From NCBI RefSeq assembly GCF_002979915.1, contig NZ_PCQA01000006.1, forward strand, positions 1 through 64,000: a stretch of 64,000 bases of DNA. Reading direction: 5' to 3'. The notes under the pieces are model-generated. The model was given only the letters and a program-made list of their open reading frames with translations. It ran no database searches and was not told the DNA's origin. Below are positions 27,703 to 36,826 of the stretch, piece after piece (within the stretch, counting starts at the first letter, position 1; each line of letters starts with the position of its first letter). The stretch is from Arthrobacter sp. MYb213. GTDB lineage: Bacteria > Actinomycetota > Actinomycetes > Actinomycetales > Micrococcaceae. Made by a program: the position numbers and the translations under genes.

Positions 27703-27729
27703 TGCAACGGCGTTGCAGTCAGCGCAACA
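27703..27729 (+). promoter_or_regulatory. Tripartite operator, copy B (creatinase)
   Basis: TTGCAAC-GGC-GTTGCAG-TCAG-CGCAAC, identical in fixed positions and spacing to the copy before crnA (24936). It starts 31 bp after the first base of the -35 box, against 32 bp at crnA, so it covers the expected transcription start in both cases. Confidence 0.72.
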
Positions 27730-27825
27730 CGTATATTCTTCTCCGGCGATTCCCATGAATCCTCGCAATCCTTCTGATTGGGCCGGCTTCCCTTGACACT
27801 TCATTTACTCCAAGGAGCCAACACC

Positions 27826-29079
27826 ATGACCGCCTCAAACATCGCCACTAACGTTTCTGAACTGGCACGCCTGAAGACCCTACACAACGGCGTGAAGCAG
27901 CAGCTCACTTTCTCGGACGCAGAGTTCGAGCGTCGCTTGTCCGGCCTGCGCCGGATCATGGCAGCAAAGTCCCTAGACGCTGTCATCCTGACCAGCTACC
28001 ACGGCATCAAGTACTACTCGGATTTCCTGTACACCACCTTCGGTCGTAACTACGCACTGGTGGTCACCCAGTCCAACTCCACCACCGTCACCGCGAATAT
28101 CGACGCCGGCATGCCATGGCGCACCAGCTACGGCGAGAACATCGTGTACACCGACTGGAAGCGTGACAACTTCTTCTACGGACTGCAGGAAGCACTGAAG
28201 CGCGACGGGGTGAAGGCATCACGCATCGGCGTGGAAGATGACTTCCTGCCAGGCCTGACCCGTCAGCAGATCCAGGCAACCTTTGACGGTGCCACCCTGG
28301 TTGATGTCTCGCAGGACGCTATGCGCCAGCGCATGATCAAGTCGTCCGAGGAAATCGAGGTCATCAAGCATGGTGCGCGCATCGGTGACCTCGGCGGTGA
28401 AGCCATCAAGGCTGCGATCCGCGAGGGTATCTCCGAATATGAGGTCGCACTGATCGGTACCGAAGCTATGGTGCATGAGATCGCTAAGACCTTCCCGCAC
28501 CGCGAAGTGCGCGACACCTGGGTCTGGTTCCAGTCCGGCATCAACACCGACGGCGCCCACAACTGGGCCACCACCCGCAAGCTTGAGCGCGGCGACATCC
28601 TCTCACTGAACTGCTTCCCCATGACCAGTGGCTACTACACCGCGTTGGAGCGCACCTTGTTCCTCGGTGAACCAGATGCACGCAGCTTGGAATTGTGGAA
28701 CGTCAACGTCGAGGTGCACAAGCGTGGTCTGGAACTGATCAAGCCGGGTGCAGTGTGCAAGGACATCGCCGCGGAGCTGAATGAAATCTTCATCGGCCAC
28801 GGCCTGCTGCCTAACCGCACCTTCGGTTACGGACACTCCTTCGGCGTTCTCTCGCACTACTACGGCCGCGAAGCCGGACTGGAACTGCGCGAAGACATCG
28901 ACACCGTGTTGGAGCCAGGCATGGTCGTTTCAATGGAACCAATGATCACCGTCGCCGACGGCGAGCCAGGTGCCGGCGGTTACCGCGAGCACGACATCTT
29001 GGTCATCGGCGAAGACGGCGGAGTCGAGAACATCACCAAGTTCGGCTTCGGTCCGGAAAACAACATCATCGACGCGTAA
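27826..29079 (+). CDS. Creatinase (creatine amidinohydrolase)
   Basis: This 417-residue pita-bread-fold hydrolase cleaves creatine to sarcosine and urea (EC 3.5.3.3). It follows the Pseudomonas enzyme closely: SDFLYTTFGRNYALVVTQ, NIDAG-PWR, FGYGHSFG and LEPGMVVSMEPM. Catalytic His232 and Glu262 of P. putida correspond to His245 (TDGAHN) and Glu275 (YTALERTLFL), both with offset 13. ATG 27826 is the start, with AAGGAG 8 nt upstream; a longer frame from 27778 lacks such a site. It is its own transcription unit behind operator copy B and a strong terminator. No urease is present in the window. Confidence 0.96.
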   Translation: MTASNIATNVSELARLKTLHNGVKQQLTFSDAEFERRLSGLRRIMAAKSLDAVILTSYHGIKYYSDFLYTTFGRNYALVVTQSNSTTVTANIDAGMPWRTSYGENIVYTDWKRDNFFYGLQEALKRDGVKASRIGVEDDFLPGLTRQQIQATFDGATLVDVSQDAMRQRMIKSSEEIEVIKHGARIGDLGGEAIKAAIREGISEYEVALIGTEAMVHEIAKTFPHREVRDTWVWFQSGINTDGAHNWATTRKLERGDILSLNCFPMTSGYYTALERTLFLGEPDARSLELWNVNVEVHKRGLELIKPGAVCKDIAAELNEIFIGHGLLPNRTFGYGHSFGVLSHYYGREAGLELREDIDTVLEPGMVVSMEPMITVADGEPGAGGYREHDILVIGEDGGVENITKFGFGPENNIIDA

Positions 29080-29092
29080 CCGCGTGCGGTAG

Positions 29093-29140
29093 CCGTGGGG
29101 TGGGTCTGGTGTCTTCGACCCACCCCACGGGCATTCTTTT
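29093..29140 (+). terminator. Terminator after creatinase
   Basis: CCGTGGGGTGGGTC pairs perfectly with GACCCACCCCACGG around a 10-nt loop, followed by GCATTCTTTT. Confidence 0.88.
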
Positions 29141-29268
29141 AGTAGTCTCGCAGCAAGCACGGGCGCTGCCCCAAAGTCCTTACGCCCCAGACGTTTGGAC
29201 ACTCCGTATCCCTTCAGCGGCAACGTAGCCAAGAGCCCGAGCCGCTTCCCTTACCGAGGCGATTTCTG

Positions 29269-30612
29269 ATGACCCAGCCCAATGAATTGACATCATCGAC
29301 AACACCGGCAGCCCTGAATAAAGGTGCATCAGCAGCCGACACCATAGATCCTCAAATCCGACGCAAGGTCGTAGCGGCCAGCTTCATCGGAAACTTTGTG
29401 GAATGGTTCGACTACGCGGCCTACGGGTATCTGGCAGTAACCATCGCAGCAGTGTTCTTCCCCGAGTCGGCCCCTCAAACAGCGTTACTACTGACTTTTG
29501 GCTTGTTCGCTATTTCCTTCTTAGTCCGCCCACTGGGCGGGTTCGTCTGGGGCCACATCGGTGACCGTATTGGTCGACGCGAGGCACTGAGCTGGTCAAT
29601 CCTACTGATGTCTGGCGCGACCTTCGCAATTGCACTGTTGCCTGGATATCTCACCATAGGCGTTGCAGCTCCCCTGCTGTTGCTTGCGTTGCGACTGATC
29701 CAAGGCTTCTCTGCTTCTGGCGAATATGCCGGAGCTTCCGCTTTCCTCGTCGAATATGCTCCAGCCAACCGCCGCGGACTTTATGCGGCTGTTGTACCCG
29801 CGAGTACGGCGGCAGGGTTGCTTCTAGGCTCACTCATGGCAGCATTGCTTACCGGACTTTTGGATCCGGAACAGATGCAGAGTTGGGGTTGGCGCATCCC
29901 GTTCTTGCTGGCCGCACCAATGGGTCTGATTGGCCGCTACATACGAACCAAGCTAGAAGATTCGCCGGTATTCCTAGAACTTTCTGAGGATGAGAGCGCG
30001 TCAAAGACTCCAGTTTCTTCGCTTTTCCGTAACCACTGGAAACAGCTTCTCCTAGCCGCTGGCGCAGTTCTTCTTAATGCGGTGGGGTTCTACGTCATTC
30101 TCAGCTACATGCCCACCTATCTTTCCCAAGAGCTGGGCCTAGCTAGCTCTTTGGCCTATCTCGCCACGACGGTAGCGTTGGCAACCTATATCGGATTCAT
30201 CTTTATCACCGGGATGTTATCTGACCGTTTTGGTAGGCGTCGTGTACTCATGACTGCATCGGTTCTTTTCATCCTGTTTACGGTTCCGGCATTTATGTTG
30301 CTCGAAACGGAAAACTTCGCGATGATCCTGCTCGTGCAAGTTCTACTGGGAGCGATGTTGACGCTCAATGACGGAACTTTGCCAAGCTTCCTCGCAGAGA
30401 TGTTCCCAACCCGTGTCCGCTACTCGGGATTCGCAGTCTCTTTCAATCTATCCAATGCACTGTTTGGTGGCACCGCTCCATTTGTCGCAACTTTGCTCAT
30501 CGCTACCTCCGGTAGCGTGCTCGCGCCGGGCTGGTATTTGATGGCCGCAGCTATCGTGTCACTCGTTGCAGTTGCGCTCTCCGTCGAAACCAGTAAGAAG
30601 CCGCTGACCTAG
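29269..30612 (+). CDS. MFS transporter, MHS family (creatinine locus)
   Basis: This 447-residue twelve-helix transporter of the ProP-like MHS branch carries VEWFDYAAYGY, RPLGGFVWGHIGDRIGRR and LIQGFSASGEYAGA. An N-terminal soluble stretch of ~30 residues precedes helix 1. GAGGCGA precedes the ATG. It lies between the creatinase terminator and the IclR gene on the same strand, so it may carry creatine, sarcosine or a related N-methyl compound (inference from context only). It may form a unit with the IclR and cupin genes. Confidence 0.85.
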   Translation: MTQPNELTSSTTPAALNKGASAADTIDPQIRRKVVAASFIGNFVEWFDYAAYGYLAVTIAAVFFPESAPQTALLLTFGLFAISFLVRPLGGFVWGHIGDRIGRREALSWSILLMSGATFAIALLPGYLTIGVAAPLLLLALRLIQGFSASGEYAGASAFLVEYAPANRRGLYAAVVPASTAAGLLLGSLMAALLTGLLDPEQMQSWGWRIPFLLAAPMGLIGRYIRTKLEDSPVFLELSEDESASKTPVSSLFRNHWKQLLLAAGAVLLNAVGFYVILSYMPTYLSQELGLASSLAYLATTVALATYIGFIFITGMLSDRFGRRRVLMTASVLFILFTVPAFMLLETENFAMILLVQVLLGAMLTLNDGTLPSFLAEMFPTRVRYSGFAVSFNLSNALFGGTAPFVATLLIATSGSVLAPGWYLMAAAIVSLVAVALSVETSKKPLT

Positions 30613-30667
30613 AAATTCTTGCGACTAGGATAAACAGGAACGCCACCGGTCAGTAAAGAAGGAAATA

Positions 30668-31489
30668 ATGACTGCATCACAAGACACCGAAGACGACATG
30701 CCACGCGGGGAACAAGAGCGAACCGCCGATAATCGCGGCGCTTCGGTCATCGTTAATGTCATCGATGTGTTGCGATGCTTCACCGTCGAGCGGCAACTAG
30801 TAGGTGTCACCGAAATCGCGGCCGAAGTGGGACTACACAAATCAAGCGTGTCGCGGATTCTTGCCACCTTGGTGCAAGAACGGGTGGTGGAGCGTGATGA
30901 GCCGACACGTAAGTTCCGACTTGGGCTCGGCTTGATCGCTATTGCCGGACCGCTTCTAGCCAATCTGAATGTGCGTCAAGCCGCTTACCCACCGCTGAAA
31001 TACTTGGCCGAGAAAACCCAGGAGACCGCGGTACTCAACATTTGGGACGGCAATGAATCCGTCTCGGTAGAACAGATCCCTTCTCCTCGACCGGTCAAAC
31101 ACACCTCTGCGATGGGAAGTCGGTACGACACCGGGTTGAGCGCCACAGTCCAATTATTCTTAGCCTACGAATCCCCCGAGCGTACGCGCGAGCTAATCGC
31201 GTCGGGAAATATTCAACTGCCCGAGCAACTCGGTGCTGAGCAATTCCTCGAACGTATCAGTGTGGCTCGTACTCAGGGCTACGCGGTGAACTACGGCGAA
31301 ACTTCTACCGAAGAGGTCGGCGTCGCGGCTCCGGTCTTTGATCATCGCGGAAACTTGGTGGCCTGCGTACTTATCGCCGCTCCGTTCTATCGAATCACTC
31401 CTAAGATTCTTGAGGAACTCATCGACTCGTGTGTAAAAACCGCACAGAAAATTTCCTTGCGCATGGGCTACGCACATCAGCCTGCCTAG
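30668..31489 (+). CDS. IclR-family regulator, probably of creatinine genes
   Basis: This 273-residue regulator has an N-terminal winged helix (VTEIAAEVGLHKSSVSRILATLV) and a C-terminal IclR ligand domain (TAVLNIWDGNESVSVEQI; TRTQGYAVNYGE; EVGVAAPVFDHRG). It lies 1.6 kb downstream of creatinase in the same direction. The three-half-site operators before crnA and creatinase resemble the known operators of IclR members PcaU and PobR, which makes this the leading candidate to bind them. Activator or repressor cannot be told, although operator placement over the start site favours repression. Confidence 0.87.
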   Translation: MTASQDTEDDMPRGEQERTADNRGASVIVNVIDVLRCFTVERQLVGVTEIAAEVGLHKSSVSRILATLVQERVVERDEPTRKFRLGLGLIAIAGPLLANLNVRQAAYPPLKYLAEKTQETAVLNIWDGNESVSVEQIPSPRPVKHTSAMGSRYDTGLSATVQLFLAYESPERTRELIASGNIQLPEQLGAEQFLERISVARTQGYAVNYGETSTEEVGVAAPVFDHRGNLVACVLIAAPFYRITPKILEELIDSCVKTAQKISLRMGYAHQPA

Positions 31490-31514
31490 CGCCTGCCAAA
31501 CCGGGAGAACAGCA

Positions 31515-31925
31515 ATGCTTGAGAAACGTGATGCCCACGGCTTCACCTACCGCTTACACGAGGGTAGCCAAATGGTGATGCACCATCATTTTGCTGGCCA
31601 GACCGGGATGCCAGTTGCAATTCAAACGTGGGTCATCCCGCCCGGTGGTTTTGAAGGTTCGCACCAACACGGCGAAGACGCACAGTTGGTCGAGTTTTAT
31701 CAGGTTCTGGAAGGTACCGGACGCATGCACGTTGGCGCACAGACCTACGAGGTAGGTCCTGGAGATTCGGTGCTCGCTGGCCCCCAAGACGTACATGAGC
31801 TGATAAATACCGGCAACACCGACCTTCGGGTACTGGTGGTGTGGGGCCCGCCGGGCGAAACAGACTTATCGCCCTACGGGTCCCACCAGATTTCACAGCG
31901 ACTGCGTGCTGAACTACCCGAATAA
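31515..31925 (+). CDS. Small cupin-domain protein
   Basis: This 136-residue single-domain cupin has cupin motif 1 as GGFEGSHQHGEDAQLVEFYQV, split in HQH...E metal-ligand style, and motif 2 as AGPQDVHELINTGN. It likely binds one divalent metal ion. It follows the IclR gene by 25 bp with GGGAG before the ATG, so it is probably co-transcribed. The reaction is unknown; small cupins of this size serve as isomerases, dioxygenases or sensors. It ends directly against the convergent membrane-protein gene (no gap). Confidence 0.85.
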   Translation: MLEKRDAHGFTYRLHEGSQMVMHHHFAGQTGMPVAIQTWVIPPGGFEGSHQHGEDAQLVEFYQVLEGTGRMHVGAQTYEVGPGDSVLAGPQDVHELINTGNTDLRVLVVWGPPGETDLSPYGSHQISQRLRAELPE

Positions 31926-33389
31926 TTACTGGGCGGGAATTCGGTTGTGCAATTCCTTCACGATGGCCTCATGCAGGCTCTTGAGCTCATCGTTGCTTAG
32001 CGTTGAGGGGTCTAAGAGGTCCCCTGATTGCTCACCTTCTTGTTCGGATCCCGAGTTCTGCCCGGCGTCGGAGGAGCACCGAAGCTTCTCACCTGCTGCG
32101 GTCAATAAGCATGAAGATCCGTCGGCGTTCAGCTGGACACGATAATTTACGTTCTGCTTCTGACCGATACTCGCATGCCACACCCCTTCGCCACCCGGAA
32201 CGATCTCCATAACGGTCATACCGGTGGCCCAATCGCTGAGTGAGGAATAGTCGGCCTTGATCTTGTCTGCGGTCGCCGCATTTGATTGCCGAGGAGTTTT
32301 TAGCGTGTGCAGCGTGACGTTCGCGTTGCTTCCGGCGCTGACTTGCGAGCTATCCAAGACCGCCACCTGATCGATGGTGCGTGAGGAAGCACGAGAGGTA
32401 AAGGGTGAGAAGAAACCGTAGTGTTGCTCCCCGTAGCTCAGACTGAAGTTTGAGTGACTACCCAAATTTGTGTCGTCTTCATCCTTGGGCTCATCGGTAA
32501 TGCCTGTGGACTTCAAAATTTTGGTGGTCCACCAATTTCCGTTCAGTGTCTCCAATGACTTGTTCACGCGTCGTGATTGCGAAATTGAGATGGCAGGACC
32601 AGGTAGTTCCCCGGTAGCCACATCCTTCCTATATTCCAAGGCATTGGTTTTTCCGTCATAGATCACCACTCCTGCAGGAACATCATAAGGAGCTAACCAA
32701 TTGGTGAGCTTGGTGACCGGAACGACGATTTGCGGGCTCCCCGCTTCGCAGTATGCCCAGACATCGTCTTTTTTGGCGATGAGCCCACTGTCGATTGAAG
32801 CAATGGCCCGCGTCAGGCTATTGCCGAAGATACCGTCTATCCGTTTATTAGCTTCGGGATTAAAATCGCAACGTTCGCCTTTAGCCTGTCCGGTGAGCGC
32901 GAGTTTCTGCACGATGGCAGTCTCATATCCGGGGCGGAAAATCCCGCGACGTTCGACAAGAGTCGAGTAGCTGTTATCCCCTGCCAAATAGGTGGTTCCG
33001 CTAATGTCACCCACGGTGCCGGAGCTATTGGACGATGCTTGGCGTTCAGCAACTAGATAAGGTGCACGCAGTCCGGTCTGCGGAAGCAGCTCTTCTTCGG
33101 GCGCAACTTCTTTCACCGAATCGCGTAAGGCAACCTGCGAAGACCAATTCGCGGCGAACGCCACCGGAATAGCCAACAGCGCAATGACCACCCCGAGCTT
33201 CAGAAGCCATTTTTTCGTCCCAAGGCCAATCAGGATCAGCAAAATGCCGACCGCGGCTAGGGCTAGTTTCAGTCCACCGCCGAAGATGATCCCGGTGAAC
33301 AACCTCGCCCTGGTCAGCGGGTCCAATAGTGGAAGGGCCAAGATGGCCAGGACAATAATGCCGAAGAGCAGCGACAGTGCGCGTTTCAC
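31926..33389 (-). CDS. Membrane-anchored protein of unknown function
   Basis: This 487-residue protein is not recognised. Three hydrophobic segments lie in the first ~85 residues (ALSLLFGIIVLAILALPLL; LALAAVGILLILIGLG; LGVVIALLAIPVAFA). The rest is a large, probably extracytoplasmic domain rich in Ser/Thr/Asn with Cys residues at ~180, 217 and near the C terminus, and an acidic tail (GSEQEGEQSGDLLDPS). The start is GTG 33389, with GGAA 9 nt upstream. It abuts the cupin stop. No operon partner is apparent. Confidence 0.7.
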   Translation of the reverse strand: MKRALSLLFGIIVLAILALPLLDPLTRARLFTGIIFGGGLKLALAAVGILLILIGLGTKKWLLKLGVVIALLAIPVAFAANWSSQVALRDSVKEVAPEEELLPQTGLRAPYLVAERQASSNSSGTVGDISGTTYLAGDNSYSTLVERRGIFRPGYETAIVQKLALTGQAKGERCDFNPEANKRIDGIFGNSLTRAIASIDSGLIAKKDDVWAYCEAGSPQIVVPVTKLTNWLAPYDVPAGVVIYDGKTNALEYRKDVATGELPGPAISISQSRRVNKSLETLNGNWWTTKILKSTGITDEPKDEDDTNLGSHSNFSLSYGEQHYGFFSPFTSRASSRTIDQVAVLDSSQVSAGSNANVTLHTLKTPRQSNAATADKIKADYSSLSDWATGMTVMEIVPGGEGVWHASIGQKQNVNYRVQLNADGSSCLLTAAGEKLRCSSDAGQNSGSEQEGEQSGDLLDPSTLSNDELKSLHEAIVKELHNRIPAQ

Positions 33390-33475
33390 TGAAAATATTC
33401 CTTACGACTGGACAAAAGAAGTGTCTCAGCAATAGTTCCACAAGCCACAGCGCAAACGGTAATGTGCTAACTCTT

Positions 33476-33520
33476 TAATAAAAGCAGTTCCGCCCGCAAC
33501 TAAAGGTTGCGGGCGACTGC
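33476..33520 (-). terminator. Terminator after ferredoxin reductase gene
   Basis: CGCCCGCAAC pairs with GTTGCGGGCG (5-nt loop), extended by GCAGT/ACTGC; on the minus strand it is followed by TTTTATT. Confidence 0.85.
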
Positions 33521-33522
33521 AT

Positions 33523-34737
33523 TTAGAGATCGGTTAAGTCCACCGACTGATCGGTGAGCCGCTCGTGACCAATGCTCCGACCAAGCAACCCACGCAGGGT
33601 GTCGTTCACATCCCAAATATTCACGTTCATCGCCGCGGTGACCTTGCCTTCGCTCAACCAGAAAACAATGAACTCCCCCGTCTCGGTATCGCCGCGAACC
33701 ACGCTGATATCCTCGGGTGCTGAATAGCCCACGTATTCCATACCCAGATCAAATTGATCGGTAAAGAAATACGGCGCCCAATCATAATTTTGGTCTTGGC
33801 CGAGAAGGGTTGCGGCGGCAAGTTTGCCCTGCCGGATCGCGTTATCCCAGTGTTCTACCCGAAGCTGGCGACGCAGGGAGGTATTGAAGGCTTCGGCGAT
33901 ATCCCCAATGGCTAAGATCTTTGGATCAGAACTGCGCAATGAAGCATCAACGATTACCCCACGCTCCGTTTTAAGTCCTGCTTCGTGGGCTAGCTCGATA
34001 TTAGGTACTGCTCCAATGGCTAGCAACACCACATCGGCGCGACTAGTTCCGGCGCTACTGACCACTTCCAGATGACCATCGGTTTCTTGGATCGAATCAA
34101 CTCGAGTAGCAGTGCGCACATCTACCCCATTACGTTGATGCAATTCGAGCAGGTGATGTCCGAACCGGTCGCCAAAAACCTTGGCTAGCGGAACCTCGTC
34201 CGGGGAATATACGGTGACTCGTGCACCACGCGAACGTGCGCTGGCGGCTACTTCCATACCAATCCAGCCCGAACCGATTACCGCTAGTTGGGTATCTTCG
34301 CTCAAGGTTTCGCGTAGTGCCTTAGCTTGTTCCACGGTACGCAACAGGTGGACACCGGGCAGATCATGGCCTTCGAAAGGCTGCTTTCCACCAAGATTTG
34401 GGCGGGCTCCGGTGGCCAAAACCAGTTGGTCATAGTCCACGGTGCTTCCATCGCTCAGGCTTACCTGCTGGTTTTCGCGGTCTATTTTTTCGGCACGTAC
34501 CCCGAGGTGTAATTGCACGTTGTGCTCTTGGTACCACGACGCCGGATTGACCGTAAAGTCCTCAAGCTTGTCGTTGCCTTGCAAGTACCCCTTAGATAGC
34601 GGAGGTCTTTCATAAGGAAGTTCTTGTTCCTGGCCGATCAGCGAAATCGTTCCCGTATGCCCTTGCTCGCGCAGTTCATTCACGGTCGTAGCGGCGGCAA
34701 GGCCCCCACCAACGATGACTATTGAATCCTGTCCCAT
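33523..34737 (-). CDS. NAD(P)H-dependent ferredoxin reductase-type flavoprotein
   Basis: This 404-residue FAD flavoprotein resembles the reductases that supply electrons to ferredoxin/P450 or ring-hydroxylating dioxygenase systems (rhodocoxin/putidaredoxin reductase family). It has FAD motif IVGGGLAAATT at the N terminus, YERPPLSKGYL, ATGARPN, NAD motif VIGSGWIGMEVAASARSRG, and ILAIGDIAEAFN. No ferredoxin, P450 or oxygenase gene is adjacent, so the partner is unknown. AGGGGTG precedes the ATG; the gene is monocistronic. Confidence 0.88.
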   Translation of the reverse strand: MGQDSIVIVGGGLAAATTVNELREQGHTGTISLIGQEQELPYERPPLSKGYLQGNDKLEDFTVNPASWYQEHNVQLHLGVRAEKIDRENQQVSLSDGSTVDYDQLVLATGARPNLGGKQPFEGHDLPGVHLLRTVEQAKALRETLSEDTQLAVIGSGWIGMEVAASARSRGARVTVYSPDEVPLAKVFGDRFGHHLLELHQRNGVDVRTATRVDSIQETDGHLEVVSSAGTSRADVVLLAIGAVPNIELAHEAGLKTERGVIVDASLRSSDPKILAIGDIAEAFNTSLRRQLRVEHWDNAIRQGKLAAATLLGQDQNYDWAPYFFTDQFDLGMEYVGYSAPEDISVVRGDTETGEFIVFWLSEGKVTAAMNVNIWDVNDTLRGLLGRSIGHERLTDQSVDLTDL

Positions 34738-34861
34738 TGAACACCCCTTAGCTTCTGTCAGTGGTCAATAGCTCGCCCCTGACAGTGATTAGTGCTGTCA
34801 CCTCGATCTTCACACCCGGATGCCACTGTTGGCAAGATCAGTCCATCTCAGGTGCCCCAAA

Positions 34862-34908
34862 TGACAAAACCGGCGAACCGCGCGCTCAATGCGCGCAGCT
34901 CGCCGGTT
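34862..34908 (-). terminator. Terminator after BCCT transporter
   Basis: AACCGGCGA...GCGCGC-TCAAT-GCGCGC...TCGCCGGTT forms a stem with one internal loop, and the minus-strand continuation has TTTTG. Confidence 0.75.
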
Positions 34909-34933
34909 GGGCAGGGCCTACCCCTTCGGGGTG

Positions 34934-36826
34934 TTACTGTTCGTCACCTCGTTTACGGAATGTCTTGGCGCCGTTTTCATCGCGGCGGCCAAAAACTCCC
35001 TTGGTACGCGAAACCCGGTAGTCGATGCGGTCATCAACGTAGCGGCGAAGTTCTGGCTGATCCTCCAAGGTGCCCCAGAGCTCGTCGGAGATGTGTTCGG
35101 TAACCCGATCCAACCTGACCTTCTGCTCACTGAGCTCTAGCGCGCGGTTTTCGTAGCGCAGTCCCTTAATCGTGGCCACCGCCATCAAAATCAAGATGAT
35201 GCTGAATGGCAATGCCGTGGCCAGAGAGCCAGCTTGCAGTGTCTGGAGACCACCGGCGATCAACAAGGCCGCGGCCAGAACGCCTTCAAGCGCCGCCCAC
35301 AAAATTCGTGACCAAGTTGGCGGGTTCGGGTGTCCGCCGGAGGCGAGCATATCGACGACCAACGAGCCGGAGTCTGAAGAAGTAATGAAGAAGATTGCGA
35401 CCAAGATGATTGCCATGACGGACAAGATTGTTCCGAACGGCAGATCCCCCAAAATCTGGAACAAGGATCCTTCGGCGGAGACTGCGCCGTCCTGAACCAT
35501 GTCGCCGGCTCCAAAGAACTGGCGGAACAGACCTGATCCGCCCATTACGGAGAACCAAAGGAACCCCACAATGGTCGGTACCAGCAGCACTCCGGTGACG
35601 AACTGACGCACGGTGCGTCCGCGTGAAATACGGGCGATGAAGATACCGACGAATGGGGCCCAGGCGATCCACCAACCCCAGTAGAAGACCGTCCAGCTGG
35701 AGAACCAGGTTTGCGATTCTTCGCCCTGCTGGAATGCTCCTACGTCGAAGGTCATGCTCATTAAGTTAGCTAGGTACACGCCGAAGGACTGGACGAAGTT
35801 CTGGAACAAGAACAAAGTTGGGCCCAGCAACAGCACACTAATCATCAGCAAGCCTGCCATGGATAGATTGATATTCGACAGCCACTTGATGCCTGCACCA
35901 AGACCACTGACCACGCTCATGGTGGCCAGGAATGTGATGACCACGATCAATATGACAAGCAGCGTATTATCTACCGAATCCACCAACCCTATGGCTTTCA
36001 TACCCGAGCTGATCTGTTGCACGCCCAAACCCAGTGAGGTGGCCACACCGAAGACGGTGCCAAAAATGGCAAGCACATCGATTACATCGCCCAGCCAGCC
36101 CTTGACCCGATCGCCGAGCAACGGTTCCAGTGCCCAACGGATGGAGACCGGACGGCCACGACGGTGGATTGCATAGGCTAAGGCGAGCCCGATGACCGCG
36201 TAGATGGCCCAAGGATGCAGTCCCCAGTGAATGAAGGTCTGAGCCATGGCCAGTCCCGCGAGTTCTGATTCGGTGCCTTCCCAACCTGGTTTGGGGTCCA
36301 CGGTTGCGTACATCAGCGGTTCCCCGACACCGTAAAACACCAGACCAATGCCCATGCCGGCGGCGAAGAGCATAGCGAACCAGCTGAACAGACCGTATTC
36401 GGGCTTCTCACCATCGTTGCCTAAGGTAATCCGTCCTAGTTTGGAGAATCCGATTGCGATCACCAGCGCCACGAAGCCACCGACGATCAACATGTAGTAC
36501 CAGCCCAGATTCGTCACAATCCAGTTCTGGACCGCATTGAAGACTGTATCGGCCACGTTAGGAAAGATTATGGCGAAGGCCGCCACGGCGACAATTACGA
36601 TCAGTGCTGGCCAGAAAACCGCCGGGGCGATCCCACCCTTGCCCAGACGCACACCTTGTCGGCGGAGCTTAGCCGTAATTTCTGCGTCGGTATCATCCTC
36701 CGCAATATGCATGTGCACCGGGATCGGCGCAGTGTGTGGTGAGTCCTCCAGCGGCTCGTCCATGCCTTGCACATCATTCGTTCCGGGAGGTTCAACCTCG
36801 TCTATATTCTTTGTCATCCTCATCAT
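34934..36826 (-). CDS. BCCT transporter, glycine-betaine type
   Basis: This 630-residue transporter is of the BetP type. Helix 3 carries the sodium-site sequence GMGIGLVFYGVGEPLMY and helix 8 WAPFVGIFIARISRGRT, both as in betaine/sodium symporters. Both termini are long and charged: an acidic N terminus (~60 residues) and a ~90-residue C terminus rich in Arg/Glu, reminiscent of the osmosensory tail of BetP. It probably imports compatible solutes under osmotic stress. Three ATG codons lie close together (36826, 36823, 36817); GAGGGA just upstream does not clearly choose among them. It stands alone with its own terminator. Confidence 0.9.
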   Translation of the reverse strand: MMRMTKNIDEVEPPGTNDVQGMDEPLEDSPHTAPIPVHMHIAEDDTDAEITAKLRRQGVRLGKGGIAPAVFWPALIVIVAVAAFAIIFPNVADTVFNAVQNWIVTNLGWYYMLIVGGFVALVIAIGFSKLGRITLGNDGEKPEYGLFSWFAMLFAAGMGIGLVFYGVGEPLMYATVDPKPGWEGTESELAGLAMAQTFIHWGLHPWAIYAVIGLALAYAIHRRGRPVSIRWALEPLLGDRVKGWLGDVIDVLAIFGTVFGVATSLGLGVQQISSGMKAIGLVDSVDNTLLVILIVVITFLATMSVVSGLGAGIKWLSNINLSMAGLLMISVLLLGPTLFLFQNFVQSFGVYLANLMSMTFDVGAFQQGEESQTWFSSWTVFYWGWWIAWAPFVGIFIARISRGRTVRQFVTGVLLVPTIVGFLWFSVMGGSGLFRQFFGAGDMVQDGAVSAEGSLFQILGDLPFGTILSVMAIILVAIFFITSSDSGSLVVDMLASGGHPNPPTWSRILWAALEGVLAAALLIAGGLQTLQAGSLATALPFSIILILMAVATIKGLRYENRALELSEQKVRLDRVTEHISDELWGTLEDQPELRRYVDDRIDYRVSRTKGVFGRRDENGAKTFRKRGDEQ

